This document shows positions 43,395 through 52,300 of a stretch of 64,000 bases of DNA, piece after piece. The stretch is from Anabaena azotica FACHB-119 (GTDB lineage: Bacteria; Cyanobacteriota; Cyanobacteriia; Cyanobacteriales; Nostocaceae). A model generated the notes under the pieces. It ran no database searches and was not told the origin of the DNA. It saw nothing but the letters and a program-made list of their open reading frames with translations. The DNA lies in NCBI RefSeq assembly GCF_014697625.1, contig NZ_JACJSG010000023.1, forward strand, positions 58,738 through 122,737, read 5' to 3'. How positions within the stretch are numbered: the first letter of the stretch is position 1; the number at the start of each line of letters is the position of its first letter. The position numbers were made by a program, and so were the translations under genes.

Positions 43395-44651
43395 CTAAGC
43401 TTCGTAGATAGTAATTTCTACGCCAGAAACGGTGTAAGTAATCTGTGTAAATTGGCTCACGTCCACCAATGTTTTCAGCGTGGAACTTAAATATAATTTG
43501 CCAAACTGTCCTTTATCTTGAGCCATTTTAGATGCAACATTAACTGGATTACCAGCAATGTCTCTACCACCAGCAGCCAAGTCAAAAAGTAAAATAGAAC
43601 CAGCATCAATACCTGTACGAGAAGCAATATTTTGTGCTGCTAGTTCTTGACGGAATGCTTGGGCAAAGTTGAGTGCGGTATCGGCTTCATCAAAAACATA
43701 AATTCCTATCGAACCGACTACCTTAACTTCCACACCATTATATTTTTGCAAAAGTTGCAAGCCCGTATCTTTCAGTTCAGCCGTAAGAGCTAAGTTAGTA
43801 AACATCCCGATTTCATGGGATTGGGCTTCTTCAGTTTCCCGTTCAATAAGAACAACTACTTTGTTTTGTAAGTATTTATCGGCTAATTGTTTGCCAAACT
43901 CAGTATCAGTTAGACGATTTCCATATGCTAATAGGTCAGCATAAAAATCTTCAGAATAAGGAATAGGATATTGCGGGTTTAAAGATGGTATTTCTGTCAA
44001 ACTTGGCCCGTCTACAACCCGGAAAAGCTTACCTATTTGGGTTACTACTTCGCTTTTTTGAGTAATTGTAAAATTGTGGTTCTCTGGTAAGAGTTCATAA
44101 AAACCCTGACTAATTACTATCTCACCACCTTCAGTGTCGTTTTCGGCAATTTCTTCAATCACATCAGCTTCTAAACCATACAAACCACCGTTAATGTAGT
44201 AAAACTCTCCATAATGTGCGCCGAGTCCGATTTTGATTTGACAAGTTTCACTAATTTGGCGTTGAATAGTTAGTAACGCAGACAGAAGGGTTTCAGGCTG
44301 AACTGATGCTGGGTAAAACATTTGAGTATTGTCAGCAGCCCAAATACCGACACCTTCTCCACCAATAGCAGTCCCAACACTATATACAATTTCTTTTGGT
44401 TGATTAATAATTGCCAAAATTTCTAATAAGCCTTTTTGTTTAGTTAGCTTAGTTAGCCCAGCAGAATCGGAAGATATGGCGTAACCCTTGACTTTGTAAG
44501 GTTCTAGCAGTTCTAACGTTGCTTGCTGGGTTTGCTCACTCACTAACCAATTTTTAATTAGTGTCAGTGGTAGGCTCCCGATAATATCTTGGCTGATGTC
44601 GAATAACGCTGGATTATACTGTTCTGTAGTAAATTTCCTTGTCGTAGTCAT
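43395..44651 (-). CDS. Nucleotidyl-cyclase-like protein with two degenerate cyclase domains
   Basis: A 418-residue soluble protein. An N-terminal class III cyclase-like segment (about 50-215) has AISSDSAGLTKLTKQKG where active cyclases have the metal-binding Asp-containing DIxGFT loop, GIWAADNTQMF and IGLGAHYGEFYYINGGLYG. A second similar segment (about 255-418) has VVLIERETEEAQ, GSIGIYVFDEADTAL and GIDAGSILLFDLAAGG. The usual metal and purine-recognition residues are not clear in either half, so catalysis is doubtful; it may bind nucleotide or be a regulatory pseudoenzyme. Confidence 0.7.
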   Translation of the reverse strand: MTTTRKFTTEQYNPALFDISQDIIGSLPLTLIKNWLVSEQTQQATLELLEPYKVKGYAISSDSAGLTKLTKQKGLLEILAIINQPKEIVYSVGTAIGGEGVGIWAADNTQMFYPASVQPETLLSALLTIQRQISETCQIKIGLGAHYGEFYYINGGLYGLEADVIEEIAENDTEGGEIVISQGFYELLPENHNFTITQKSEVVTQIGKLFRVVDGPSLTEIPSLNPQYPIPYSEDFYADLLAYGNRLTDTEFGKQLADKYLQNKVVVLIERETEEAQSHEIGMFTNLALTAELKDTGLQLLQKYNGVEVKVVGSIGIYVFDEADTALNFAQAFRQELAAQNIASRTGIDAGSILLFDLAAGGRDIAGNPVNVASKMAQDKGQFGKLYLSSTLKTLVDVSQFTQITYTVSGVEITIYEA

Positions 44652-44986
44652 ATATTCTCACTCACATAATATCTTGAGGTGTGATAGGTTTTGTATTTTC
44701 TAATAAGCACTATTAAAAATGCAAGGACAGTTAAGACAGTTAAGACAGTTAAGCCAACATTTAACTAAACTTAATGTAATAGCTTAATTGCTTTATAAAA
44801 CTTTTAAAATTATGATGTGGGTCTGGCGAAAGCTCTTATACTACAAATGATATTCACACAATACTTGCCCTTGTGGAATGAAACAGCCCTGCTGAGGGGG
44901 CTGGGGGATTAGGTTTAGAGTTAGCTTTTCCCCTCTTGCCTACTCCTCTGCTATAATCTTGAATTTTGAATGGGGAGCGCAGCAAC
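44652..44986. other. Gene-free region with decamer repeats
   Basis: GACAGTTAAGACAGTTAAG units (about three) lie at 44728-44755. The segment GGGGGCTGGGGGATTAGG with GAGTTAGCTTTTCC at 44897-44930 resembles the foldback at 8440-8480. The GTG start of the glycosyltransferase gene follows. Confidence 0.5.
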
Positions 44987-46072
44987 GTGACTACAGACCA
45001 AAGCAACTTACTCAAGTTGCTGATGTTATCTACACCTGTAGGTGCAATTGGTTCAGGTATTGGGGGAGGGGTTGAACTCACTCTCACCAATATTGCCCTA
45101 GAAATGATCCGGCGTGGGCATATTGTTAAAATTGTCGCTCCTCAAGGGTCGGTAGTTAAAAGTGTACCTATTGTAGAAATTGCTGGTGAATCGCAAATAC
45201 CAGCCCAAACTCAAACCCGTGCAGAACCGATTGTTTTACCGAAAAACTCGGTGTTAGCAAATATGTGGGATTATGCTCGGCAAGTGCAATCAGATTATGA
45301 TGTGATTGTCAACTATGCTTATGATTGGTTGCCTTTATATTTAACGCCATTTTTTAACACTCCCATAGCACATTTGATTAGTATGGGTTCGTTGACTGAT
45401 GCAATGGACTCGATAATTGAGCAGATAGCAACTAATTTTCCCCAAACCATTGGTGTACATAGCCTGTCTCAAGCACAGACTTTTACCTTTGCAGATAAAT
45501 GTCGTTGTCTAGCCAATGGGATGGATTTATCCATATATCAATTTTGCGCCCGTCCGAGTAACTTTTTAGCTTGGGTAGGGAGGATAGCCCCAGAAAAAGC
45601 TTTAGAGGATGCAGTTTCCGCCGCGAAAATTACAGGGATTCCCCTAAAAATTTTTGGAGTCAAGCAAAATGAGCAATATTGGCAAGATATTTGTCAAAAA
45701 TACCCTGATGCGCCTATTATCTATCGGGGTTTCTTACCTACAGCAGAACTGCAACAAGAACTGGGTCAATGTCGGGCGCTATTGGTTACGCCTCGCTGGG
45801 TAGAAGCCTTTGGTAATGTGGCGATTGAGGCTTTAGCTTGTGGTGTACCTGTGATAGCTTATCGTCGTGGTGGACTAACGGAAATTGTCAAGGATGGGGA
45901 AACGGGTTTTCTTGTGGAACCAGATAGTGTAGATGGGTTAGTCAATGCAATTAAACAACTAGATCAAATTGATCGCCATACTTGTCGCCAACAAGTAGAG
46001 AGGGAATATTCTCAACAAGCAATGGGCGATCGCATCGAACAGTGGTTTAGAGATATTTTAGCGGGGAGATGA
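44987..46072 (+). CDS. GT4-type glycosyltransferase
   Basis: A 361-residue GT-B-fold enzyme. N-terminal acceptor domain has the loop PVGAIGSGIGGGVELTLTN near 11-29; C-terminal donor domain has VGRIAPEKALEDAV, YRGFLPTAEL and EAFGNVAIEALACGVPVIA followed by GGLTEIV, where the E-x(7)-E pattern binds the sugar nucleotide. Acceptor and product are unknown. The start is GTG at 44987, preceded by GGGGAG; an upstream TTG would remove that ribosome-binding site from use. Tandem AAAGGGG repeats follow the stop (46085-46125). Confidence 0.9.
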   Translation: MTTDQSNLLKLLMLSTPVGAIGSGIGGGVELTLTNIALEMIRRGHIVKIVAPQGSVVKSVPIVEIAGESQIPAQTQTRAEPIVLPKNSVLANMWDYARQVQSDYDVIVNYAYDWLPLYLTPFFNTPIAHLISMGSLTDAMDSIIEQIATNFPQTIGVHSLSQAQTFTFADKCRCLANGMDLSIYQFCARPSNFLAWVGRIAPEKALEDAVSAAKITGIPLKIFGVKQNEQYWQDICQKYPDAPIIYRGFLPTAELQQELGQCRALLVTPRWVEAFGNVAIEALACGVPVIAYRRGGLTEIVKDGETGFLVEPDSVDGLVNAIKQLDQIDRHTCRQQVEREYSQQAMGDRIEQWFRDILAGR

Positions 46073-46139
46073 GGGAGATGAGGGGAAAAGGTTAAAGGGG
46101 AAAGGGGAAAGGGGAAAGGGAAGCCCCAATCCCCAACCC

Positions 46140-46862
46140 CTAACCCCTAGCCCCTAACCTCAACTTCTGCCAAAAAGACTTGGGTTTTGGCTGTTCTTCG
46201 GGTGTTTTGACTAACTTACCGCCTGATGTCAGCTTTGCGAGGAAGTTGGTATTGTCGTAATATTGTTCCAAAGACAGGATTTTAAAATCATCTGTTACGT
46301 GAGCAACACTAGTACCAATGACTTCTATAGTCTCAAGAGTGGGTGCATAGTCTTTAAATGCCCCTGTAAATTGTCCCCAGTGTCGCCATTTATAAACAAT
46401 ATACGGCGGCCCCGAATAAACTTCTAGCACTTCCCACAAGAAGCCATCAGGAAAGGCTGTATGAAATAGATTAGTTGAAGTGGTAAAATTTTCTTCGCTG
46501 GCTTTGTAATCTTTGGTATTACCAATCATCAATTTGTAAGTACCTGAATTAATCAAGTCTGTGATGGTGTAGCGAGAACCACCATTGATACTCATGCGAA
46601 ATTGATCGGGAACAACAGAAAGCCATTGAGCGGGATTTGTCTTGAAGTTGGCTTCAATATCAAAGGTGCGGACTAAGTTTTGTACCAGTGTTTCTAGGGT
46701 ATTGGGTAAGTGATTACGTGTACTTTCTTGGGCAAATTTTTCATTAGAATAGGTATAGTCTGGTTTTTTACCATAACGCCACTCTACATGAGTGCTGTAT
46801 TTTAACACCGTGTCTCTGTCTTGTACCCAAAGATGAAGTTTTTCAATGTCGATTTGGCTCAT
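46140..46862 (-). CDS. Pathogen-related-protein-like (SnoaL-type fold) hypothetical
   Basis: A 240-residue soluble protein. The run WRYGKKPDYTYSN (about 28-40), HLPNTLETLVQNLVRTFDIE and the late segment PPYIVYKWRHWGQFTGAF resemble the 'pathogen-related' proteins of plants and fungi, which carry a SnoaL-like domain of unknown activity. No membrane segment. ATG at 46860-46862 has GAGGGG just upstream; an in-frame start at 46928 would add a hydrophobic 22-residue leader without a ribosome-binding site. Confidence 0.75.
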   Translation of the reverse strand: MSQIDIEKLHLWVQDRDTVLKYSTHVEWRYGKKPDYTYSNEKFAQESTRNHLPNTLETLVQNLVRTFDIEANFKTNPAQWLSVVPDQFRMSINGGSRYTITDLINSGTYKLMIGNTKDYKASEENFTTSTNLFHTAFPDGFLWEVLEVYSGPPYIVYKWRHWGQFTGAFKDYAPTLETIEVIGTSVAHVTDDFKILSLEQYYDNTNFLAKLTSGGKLVKTPEEQPKPKSFWQKLRLGARG

Positions 46863-47200
46863 AAACCCCTCTGCGAAATCAATGTAAAAAATAACAATTA
46901 CTACAATTCCGCAGTTAACTCCCCTCATTTTTGCAGTTAAATATACAGATTATCAACTGTTAATTTATTGATTATTTGTCATGTTTGCACTATGTCACTT
47001 ATCTGTATTTACTGCTTTCATAATTATGCCAGTTAGCTTAATTAAGGCTGTTAATTTAGAGCCTATTAGCAGGTTAAATCCATTAAAGATTGCTAAATAA
47101 TTAGCAATAAGTAGTTTTTATCCTATTCAGGAAATATCGAATAACTAAAAATTAAACTGACTCAGGTAATACAGAAAGACTGCTATTTAAGGACATCAAA

Positions 47201-47812
47201 GTGGATCTACGTCGCAATTATAGAAATATGTTACTAAGAAAGAGTTGGGTAATGTGGGGTGCGTTAGCGCAGCTTACCGTAGGTATCGCCTTATTATCCA
47301 CTGGCTGCGAACAAATAATTGAATCTTTGCCACCTCTACCAGTAGTCGAATTACCGCCAAATCAGCCACCCAGACCACAAATCCCCGTTGAATCTGCGAC
47401 AACTGCCCAAATGGAAGCAGCAGTGCGCCAAGGGATCAACCAAGTCAGGCAAAAAAACGGGTTGCAACCTTTAAAAAATAACGTCCAATTAGCACAAGTA
47501 GCCCGGAATTATAGCCGACAAATGGCAGAGAAGAAATTCTTTAGTCATACTGGTGCGGATGGTAGCACCCTAGCAGATAGAGTCCGGGCTGGTGGTATTT
47601 CTTATTTAGTAGTTGGTGAGAATCTATACACAAGTACAAATATTCCTCGCCCTGTACCATCAGCTATTGAAGGGTGGATGAATAGCCCTGGACACCGTGA
47701 AAATATCCTCCGTCCTGTATTTGCGGAGACAGGTGTTGGAGTGTGGCGGGTAGGCAACACCTATTATATTACTCAGTTGTTCTTGCGGCGATCGCCTCTT
47801 GGTTGGCCTTAA
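47201..47812 (+). CDS. CAP-domain (SCP/PR-1-like) lipoprotein
   Basis: A 203-residue exported protein. A basic N-terminus and hydrophobic stretch end in a lipobox-like LLSTGC near 36; a Pro-rich linker (about 42-64) follows; then the CAP domain (about 70-200) with FFSHTGADGSTLADRV, VGENLY and GWMNSPGHRENIL. The His and Glu residues of these motifs form the CAP pocket. The start is GTG at 47201 with AAGGA upstream; an ATG at 47228 would also keep the signal peptide. A Nostoc-type short dispersed repeat forms part of the signal-peptide coding sequence (47259-47290). Confidence 0.87.
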   Translation: MDLRRNYRNMLLRKSWVMWGALAQLTVGIALLSTGCEQIIESLPPLPVVELPPNQPPRPQIPVESATTAQMEAAVRQGINQVRQKNGLQPLKNNVQLAQVARNYSRQMAEKKFFSHTGADGSTLADRVRAGGISYLVVGENLYTSTNIPRPVPSAIEGWMNSPGHRENILRPVFAETGVGVWRVGNTYYITQLFLRRSPLGWP

Positions 47813-47921
47813 GGGTGTAAGGGTGTAAGGGTATAGGGGTGTAGGGGAAAGAATTAAATATCATAGCAATTTGCAAAAAGAATGCGACAGTAGGTAGGGC
47901 TATGACTTACAAAACCATGAT

Positions 47922-48041
47922 AAGGTGGGCAATGCCCACCCTACAGGTACTTGTGGTGTAGGCATCTTGCCTGCACTGGACGGGCAAGATGCCCATCCCA
48001 CAAGAGTTTGCTAATGCACAAATTTAGTCTAGACAGTCCAC
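47922..48041. repeat. Cluster of palindromic and miniature-element remnants
   Basis: GGTGGGCAATGCCCACC with CCTAC (47924-47945), then GTAGGCATCTTGCC... GGGCAAGATGCCCATCCCAC (47957-48002), and finally GCTAATGCACAAATTTAGTC followed by CAGTCCA (48012-48038), a truncated end of the family A element. All lie downstream of hetF. Confidence 0.65.
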
Positions 48042-48049
48042 TAGTTGTG

Positions 48050-50521
48050 CTATTGCTTACTCTGCTTGGGATTATATTGCAGAAGCGATCGCCAGTCTTG
48101 TAAAATTGCTTCTGTCCATAGCCAATTTTTGCTCAACTCATCTAGCTGATAATTAACGGGGTCTTTTTCTAGCACGGTTTGGCGTAATTTCAGGACTTCA
48201 TTCATATATTCTGCCTGTTTATCACGAGGCATATCACGCGCGGATTTATACATCCCCAAGGCTAAACCAGCATAGGCTGGTAAAGCTTCAAGCGGCACAT
48301 CTGCACTAGGGGGTATTTCTGCGGCAGTTGTACTACCTTGTTTCAATGCTAAATTTAATGCTTGAAACCAAGTAGCATTGGCGCGATTGACATTACCCTC
48401 AGCATAATAAGCAAATCCTAAAGCATTGGTATATGCAAACGAGTTGGGGTTAGCTTTCACCGCAGTTTCCCAATAACGACGGGCATCATCAATACTGTAT
48501 TTTTTATCTCCTGTTTGCACAGCTTGCCAAGCTAATCTTCCGCGCAGGAAGTTAACTGATGCTTGGTTATTTTGGTTGGACGGAACTAGATTTAAAGCTG
48601 CTTGGGCAAATTCGAGGGCGTTGCGATTGAGTAATTCTTCCACAGCCGCCAACCCCGCCTGTAAATCGCCTTGATTGAATTTTGTTGTAGCCGTGGCTGT
48701 AACCATTGCTGTGGTCATTTGCCTTACATCCGTTGGTTGCTTCTCTACAGATACCGATGAGGCGGGAATGGGGGGTATATCTTGTGACCGACGATGCCAC
48801 CACCAACCAAAAATAAGTAAAGTGGCGATCGCACCAGCCCCAATGATCCCGCCCAGCCAACGCTGGCGACGCAGACGATTTTTCGCCGCCACAAGCCGAA
48901 AATTTTCTAACTCCTGACTCTGGTTTTGGGCTGTATGCTGAGTTACAGGTGGCACTATAGGGGATAAATCTTCCTTGGGTACAGCCGGAATCTGCCTTTC
49001 TAAAACACCCTCTTGTGGAGGTTGGACAAGTTCTGGTGGTAAATCAGGTTCTTCATCTGTGATACTCTGCTGGTCTAGTTGACGAAATATATCCGAGACA
49101 AAAGCAGAATCTTCTGCATAAGTGGGATCATCATACTCAATTTCATCGACGAGATCGCCCCAGGTTTCCTCCCCCAACCAGTCCAACCCCACATCACGCC
49201 CCAAACCAGAGGGAATCATCTCTTCAATCGGAAAAGACACTTCCTGGTCATCTAGTACACCAGAGTAAGCGACTGTGGTATTGACTGGTAAGGGTGAATT
49301 ATATTCATTTAATGAGTCTACATTGGTGGCGGCGGCAATTTTCGAGCCGAGGAAACCATCAAATCCCGGTTGGAAATATAAAATTGGTAATGCCCAGTAA
49401 AGTTGGTGTGAACCATAGGCGGAAATTAATCCTTGGCGTACCCGACTTACACATAAATCTACTGGATATCCTTGACTCAAGTTGCGGTAAAACAACTGTG
49501 TCAGAGTCAAAGCCACTTCATCAGGAATGCGTTCTGACATCGCCAAAACGCTTTGAATACCACGCTTAACCAAGCTATCTGTGAGGTTGCGTTCTCCTGT
49601 GTCGTTGTTCTCTAGTGTAGCTGAGTATGCACCCCAACAGGAATTAAACACCGCCATTTGGATATTATTGTTCACCAACAAACCCGCTAAATCATCGCCA
49701 GAGAGGGTTTCTGTCAAGCCAGTCCGATTACTTACCAAGTAAATTTCCCCACCATTCGGCCCTAAGTTGCTATGACCGGAGTAGTGTAAAACTTGGTATC
49801 TGCCTTGTTCTAAGGCTTGGGTTAATTCTTCTCTACCTGGTTGGTTAAGTAAAGTTAGGTCAATTTCTGGCAGATAATTGCCGCCTTCGATTGATCTGGG
49901 TAGTTGACGATGCAGTTCGGCTTGTAGCTTGATAGATTCCTGTTTCAGCAGATCCAAACTCTCTTGATCTGCGGGTGATGAGAGTACCATCAAAACTCTG
50001 ACAACACCATCTTCTGAATGCTTGAGTCTGTTAGTTGAAGGTAAACGAGACACAGGAGAAATGCCACTTTGGTAGCGGGAGAAAGCAATATAGGGGCCAG
50101 TTGCCAAAGGGCGATCGCCTGCGTGCATCACTTCCCAAGGCAGACGTGCTAACCTAGTATCCTTCAGACCTAGCCGTAAACGCAGTACTTGTTGATGGTT
50201 TTGGGCAATTCCTTGGGCAGTAATCCAGCTATCTCGCAGAGTGCCTTGAAACAGTGCATTATATAGTTGTTGACCCAGTGTGACTAAGTTAACAGAATTT
50301 CTGGCGATCGCACTTTCCCGGCCATTAGAGAGAAACATATCTCCCTGTAATACAGACTTTAATGGGTCATTCATCAAATGACCAGCCGCCGCCAACCAAT
50401 CAGCCACAGGCCATGTCACCAGTTCTTCAGCCAAAGGAACCCCAGGCGCGACTTGTTCCGTCCGCACCAAGTAGTCATTCTTACCTACTGGGGTAACAGA
50501 AATGTGAAATTCCTGGGACAC
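48050..50521 (-). CDS. hetF: HetF-like CHAT-domain protease with TM and TPR region
   Basis: 823 residues. An N-terminal domain beginning SQEFHISVTPVGKND, a CHAT protease domain with His250 (HYSGHSN) and Cys295 (FNSCWGA) as the dyad, a long acidic linker, one membrane helix at about 555-575 (WLGGIIGAGAIATLLIFGWWW) and a C-terminal TPR-like region. HetF of Anabaena has this layout and size, is needed for heterocyst formation and lies beside NsiR1 repeats, as here. The start is GTG at 50519-50521 with AGGAG five bases upstream; a TTG at 50563 is less likely. The gene identity rests on architecture plus the NsiR1 array, since many CHAT paralogues exist. Confidence 0.85.
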   Translation of the reverse strand: MSQEFHISVTPVGKNDYLVRTEQVAPGVPLAEELVTWPVADWLAAAGHLMNDPLKSVLQGDMFLSNGRESAIARNSVNLVTLGQQLYNALFQGTLRDSWITAQGIAQNHQQVLRLRLGLKDTRLARLPWEVMHAGDRPLATGPYIAFSRYQSGISPVSRLPSTNRLKHSEDGVVRVLMVLSSPADQESLDLLKQESIKLQAELHRQLPRSIEGGNYLPEIDLTLLNQPGREELTQALEQGRYQVLHYSGHSNLGPNGGEIYLVSNRTGLTETLSGDDLAGLLVNNNIQMAVFNSCWGAYSATLENNDTGERNLTDSLVKRGIQSVLAMSERIPDEVALTLTQLFYRNLSQGYPVDLCVSRVRQGLISAYGSHQLYWALPILYFQPGFDGFLGSKIAAATNVDSLNEYNSPLPVNTTVAYSGVLDDQEVSFPIEEMIPSGLGRDVGLDWLGEETWGDLVDEIEYDDPTYAEDSAFVSDIFRQLDQQSITDEEPDLPPELVQPPQEGVLERQIPAVPKEDLSPIVPPVTQHTAQNQSQELENFRLVAAKNRLRRQRWLGGIIGAGAIATLLIFGWWWHRRSQDIPPIPASSVSVEKQPTDVRQMTTAMVTATATTKFNQGDLQAGLAAVEELLNRNALEFAQAALNLVPSNQNNQASVNFLRGRLAWQAVQTGDKKYSIDDARRYWETAVKANPNSFAYTNALGFAYYAEGNVNRANATWFQALNLALKQGSTTAAEIPPSADVPLEALPAYAGLALGMYKSARDMPRDKQAEYMNEVLKLRQTVLEKDPVNYQLDELSKNWLWTEAILQDWRSLLQYNPKQSKQ

Positions 50522-50665
50522 AACTACTCCTGCTTGCCTCCTAAATCTATTTTGAAACGCCAAAGTTTCAATTCAATTTCCCACTCCTTATGTTACTTGA
50601 GATGCACCAAACCACAGAATGTTTGACTACTCAATGGTTTTGCTTTGTCTACATTTACAACTTTA

Positions 50666-50671
50666 TCCGGA
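50666..50671 (+). promoter_or_regulatory. DIF-type TCCGGA promoter element, unit 1
   Basis: TCCGGA centred about 35 bases before the expected 5' end of the first NsiR1-like RNA. This hexamer at -35 is the known mark of heterocyst-differentiation promoters in Anabaena. Confidence 0.75.
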
Positions 50672-50701
50672 TTATTCAGCATCCGCCCAGAACATTTTGA
50701 T

Positions 50702-50761
50702 GGTAGATGCACCTTGATCTTCAACTCTCCTAGTTGGGTGGTACCGACTAGGGGTTTTTTC
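50702..50761 (+). ncRNA. nsiR1: NsiR1-like small RNA, unit 1
   Basis: GGTAGATGCACCTTGATC leads into a hairpin CCTAGTTGGG..CGACTAGG and a GTTTTTTC terminator; about 60 nt, the size known for NsiR1. It is the most divergent unit and lies nearest to hetF, on the opposite strand. Confidence 0.75.
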
Positions 50762-50830
50762 TATTACTAGCATATACTGAGATAATTATACTTTCTTGGT
50801 CAGGGAAATTTATAAAAGATATGTTGAAAA

Positions 50831-51239
50831 CCCTGTGACTTCAGTCCAGGGATGAAAACTATTTGGTAGGTTTTAACCTACCAGTTCTGGTAAAATGGCT
50901 TTAGTTTCAACGTGAGTAGGAATAACCAAGAGCGCATTGAACAATCCTAGTAGGGGTGGAACTCCCGCACAGTAAGTCAGCCGTGTAATCGTCGCCTATA
51001 CCACTGGCAAATAATAGCAGGATTGGGAGCGTCTTAATTTGTGAAATATGTGGACTTCCGAAGAGTGGAAACTAGAAAAAACTAGGTAACGTCACAGCTA
51101 AACCATGCTAGTTTAGCCAAGTACGGTAGGGGACTTTTGACTGTCCCACAAGGTTATCCCTTGAAAGATGACTGTGGAGATTGATGGCTTTAGCCTCAAT
51201 CAAAACAACAGTTTGAATCACCGTGACTTCAGTCCGGTG
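50831..51239 (+). mobile_element. ORF-less IS200/IS605-like element with structured core
   Basis: Bounded by two hairpins with the same apical loop TGACTTCAGTC: CCCTG-loop-CAGGG (50831-50851) and CACCG-loop-CGGTG (51219-51239), as in left and right ends of IS200/IS605 elements. Inside are GGTAGGTTTTAACCTACC, CAATCCTAGTAGG paired with CAGGATTG, and GATTGATGGCTTTAGCCTCAATC hairpins but no open frame. The right end GAATCACCG...CGGTGAGAGTCAAAA matches the end at 63883-63923. It may be a non-autonomous element carrying an omega-RNA-like transcript; the RNA assignment is inference. Confidence 0.55.
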
Positions 51240-51393
51240 AGAGTCAAAATTTCCTCATGTCCAAAGGGGGTTAAGGGTGTAAGGGTTTTAAACACTTCCC
51301 CTATACCCAGCCTTAACACATAACCTTGGTGCGTAAGTCCTGTAATTATAATTTTTAAATGCAGCAAATAGCATCATTATTTAAGCAAATTTA

Positions 51394-51399
51394 TCCGGA
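51394..51399 (+). promoter_or_regulatory. DIF-type TCCGGA promoter element, unit 2
   Basis: TCCGGA about 35 bases before GGTAGATGC of the second small RNA unit. Confidence 0.8.
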
Positions 51400-51429
51400 A
51401 AGGCATAATTGGATTGAGAAAAAGTAGTT

Positions 51430-51488
51430 GGTAGATGCACCCTGATAACTGACTCCCCTAGTTGGCTGCCACCACTAGGGCTTTTTTA
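51430..51488 (+). ncRNA. nsiR1: NsiR1-like small RNA, unit 2
   Basis: GGTAGATGCACCCTGATAAC followed by CCCTAGTTGG/CCACTAGGG and CTTTTTTA. Nearly identical to unit 3 over the first 45 bases. Confidence 0.85.
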
Positions 51489-51523
51489 TGCTTAAAAATC
51501 TGCACTCATCATCTGCAAATTCA

Positions 51524-51529
51524 TCCGGA
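51524..51529 (+). promoter_or_regulatory. DIF-type TCCGGA promoter element, unit 3
   Basis: TCCGGA about 35 bases before the third unit, with TAGAAC near -10. Units 2 and 3 share ATCATC..CAAATT.ATCCGGAA upstream, so the repeat unit of about 130 bases includes its own promoter. Confidence 0.8.
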
Positions 51530-51559
51530 ACAGACTGACTAGAGGTAGAACAATTAAAT

Positions 51560-51621
51560 GGTAGATGCACCCTGATAACTAACTCCCCTAGTTGGCTGAC
51601 ACTAACTGGGGGCTTTTTTTT
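51560..51621 (+). ncRNA. nsiR1: NsiR1-like small RNA, unit 3
   Basis: GGTAGATGCACCCTGATAAC, then CCCCTAGTT/AACTGGGGG and a run of eight T. It ends 36 bases before the convergent stop of moaB. Confidence 0.85.
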
Positions 51622-51656
51622 GGCTAATTTCCCTGAGTTCAGGATAAGGAAACGTT

Positions 51657-52160
51657 TTATTTTCGCATTTGGCTGACTAGATGAGGAAGTTCTGGTATGA
51701 TGAGTTTTTCCATCCCTAATCTCACTGCATTGCTAGAACCGGGAAGTGAGAAGATTAGTTTATTTTGATATACGCCTGCAACTGCACGGGATGCGATCGC
51801 TCGTGAGCCAATTTCCTGATAACTTAAATATCTAAATATCTCCCCAAATCCTGGTAGGGTTTTCTCTAGCAATTTTTCCATAGCGTCATACGTATTATCT
51901 CTAGGCGCAATACCTGTACCGCCATTAAAAATTACTGCATCTAGATTACCCTTTTGGCTCAGAAATTCTATCTGGGCTTGGATTTGGGCTGGCTCATCAG
52001 GTATAATTACGTAAGCTAATACAGTATGATTTGTGTCAGTTAACAACTGTTGAATCAGTTGACCGCTTTTATCTGTTTCTGGCGTGCGTGTGTCGCTAAC
52101 GGTGACAACTGCACAATTGATGGTAATTCCCGGCGCATCGGGATGAGGTTTTTGGGTCAT
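51657..52160 (-). CDS. moaB: MoaB/MogA-type molybdenum cofactor protein
   Basis: A 167-residue molybdopterin-binding-fold protein that adenylylates molybdopterin before metal insertion. VVTVSDTRTPETDKSG (about 18-33), IFNGGTGIAPRDNTYDAM (about 76-93) and FSLPGSSNAVRLGM (about 135-148) are the family motifs; the Asp of SDTR and the Asp/Ser of the later loops bind the pterin. Its product would serve nitrate reductase and other molybdoenzymes. Convergent with the NsiR1 units. Confidence 0.92.
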   Translation of the reverse strand: MTQKPHPDAPGITINCAVVTVSDTRTPETDKSGQLIQQLLTDTNHTVLAYVIIPDEPAQIQAQIEFLSQKGNLDAVIFNGGTGIAPRDNTYDAMEKLLEKTLPGFGEIFRYLSYQEIGSRAIASRAVAGVYQNKLIFSLPGSSNAVRLGMEKLIIPELPHLVSQMRK

Positions 52161-52300
52161 AGCAGGGGACTGGGGACTGGGGACTGGGGACTGGGTAAAA
52201 AGTCGCTTGCTATCAGGATTTTATGGCAGAAGTCTATAGTCAATAGTCCATAGTCTAGACATGACTGACTAATGACTAATGACTAATGACTCATAACCAT

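Noticed and set aside
50960..51010. Cobalamin-type riboswitch (GGTGGAACTCCCGC...ACAGTAAGTCAG)
   Set aside because: Some short words resemble the cobalamin core, but the order and paired helices are incomplete and no cobalamin-related gene follows; an element-borne structured RNA fits better.
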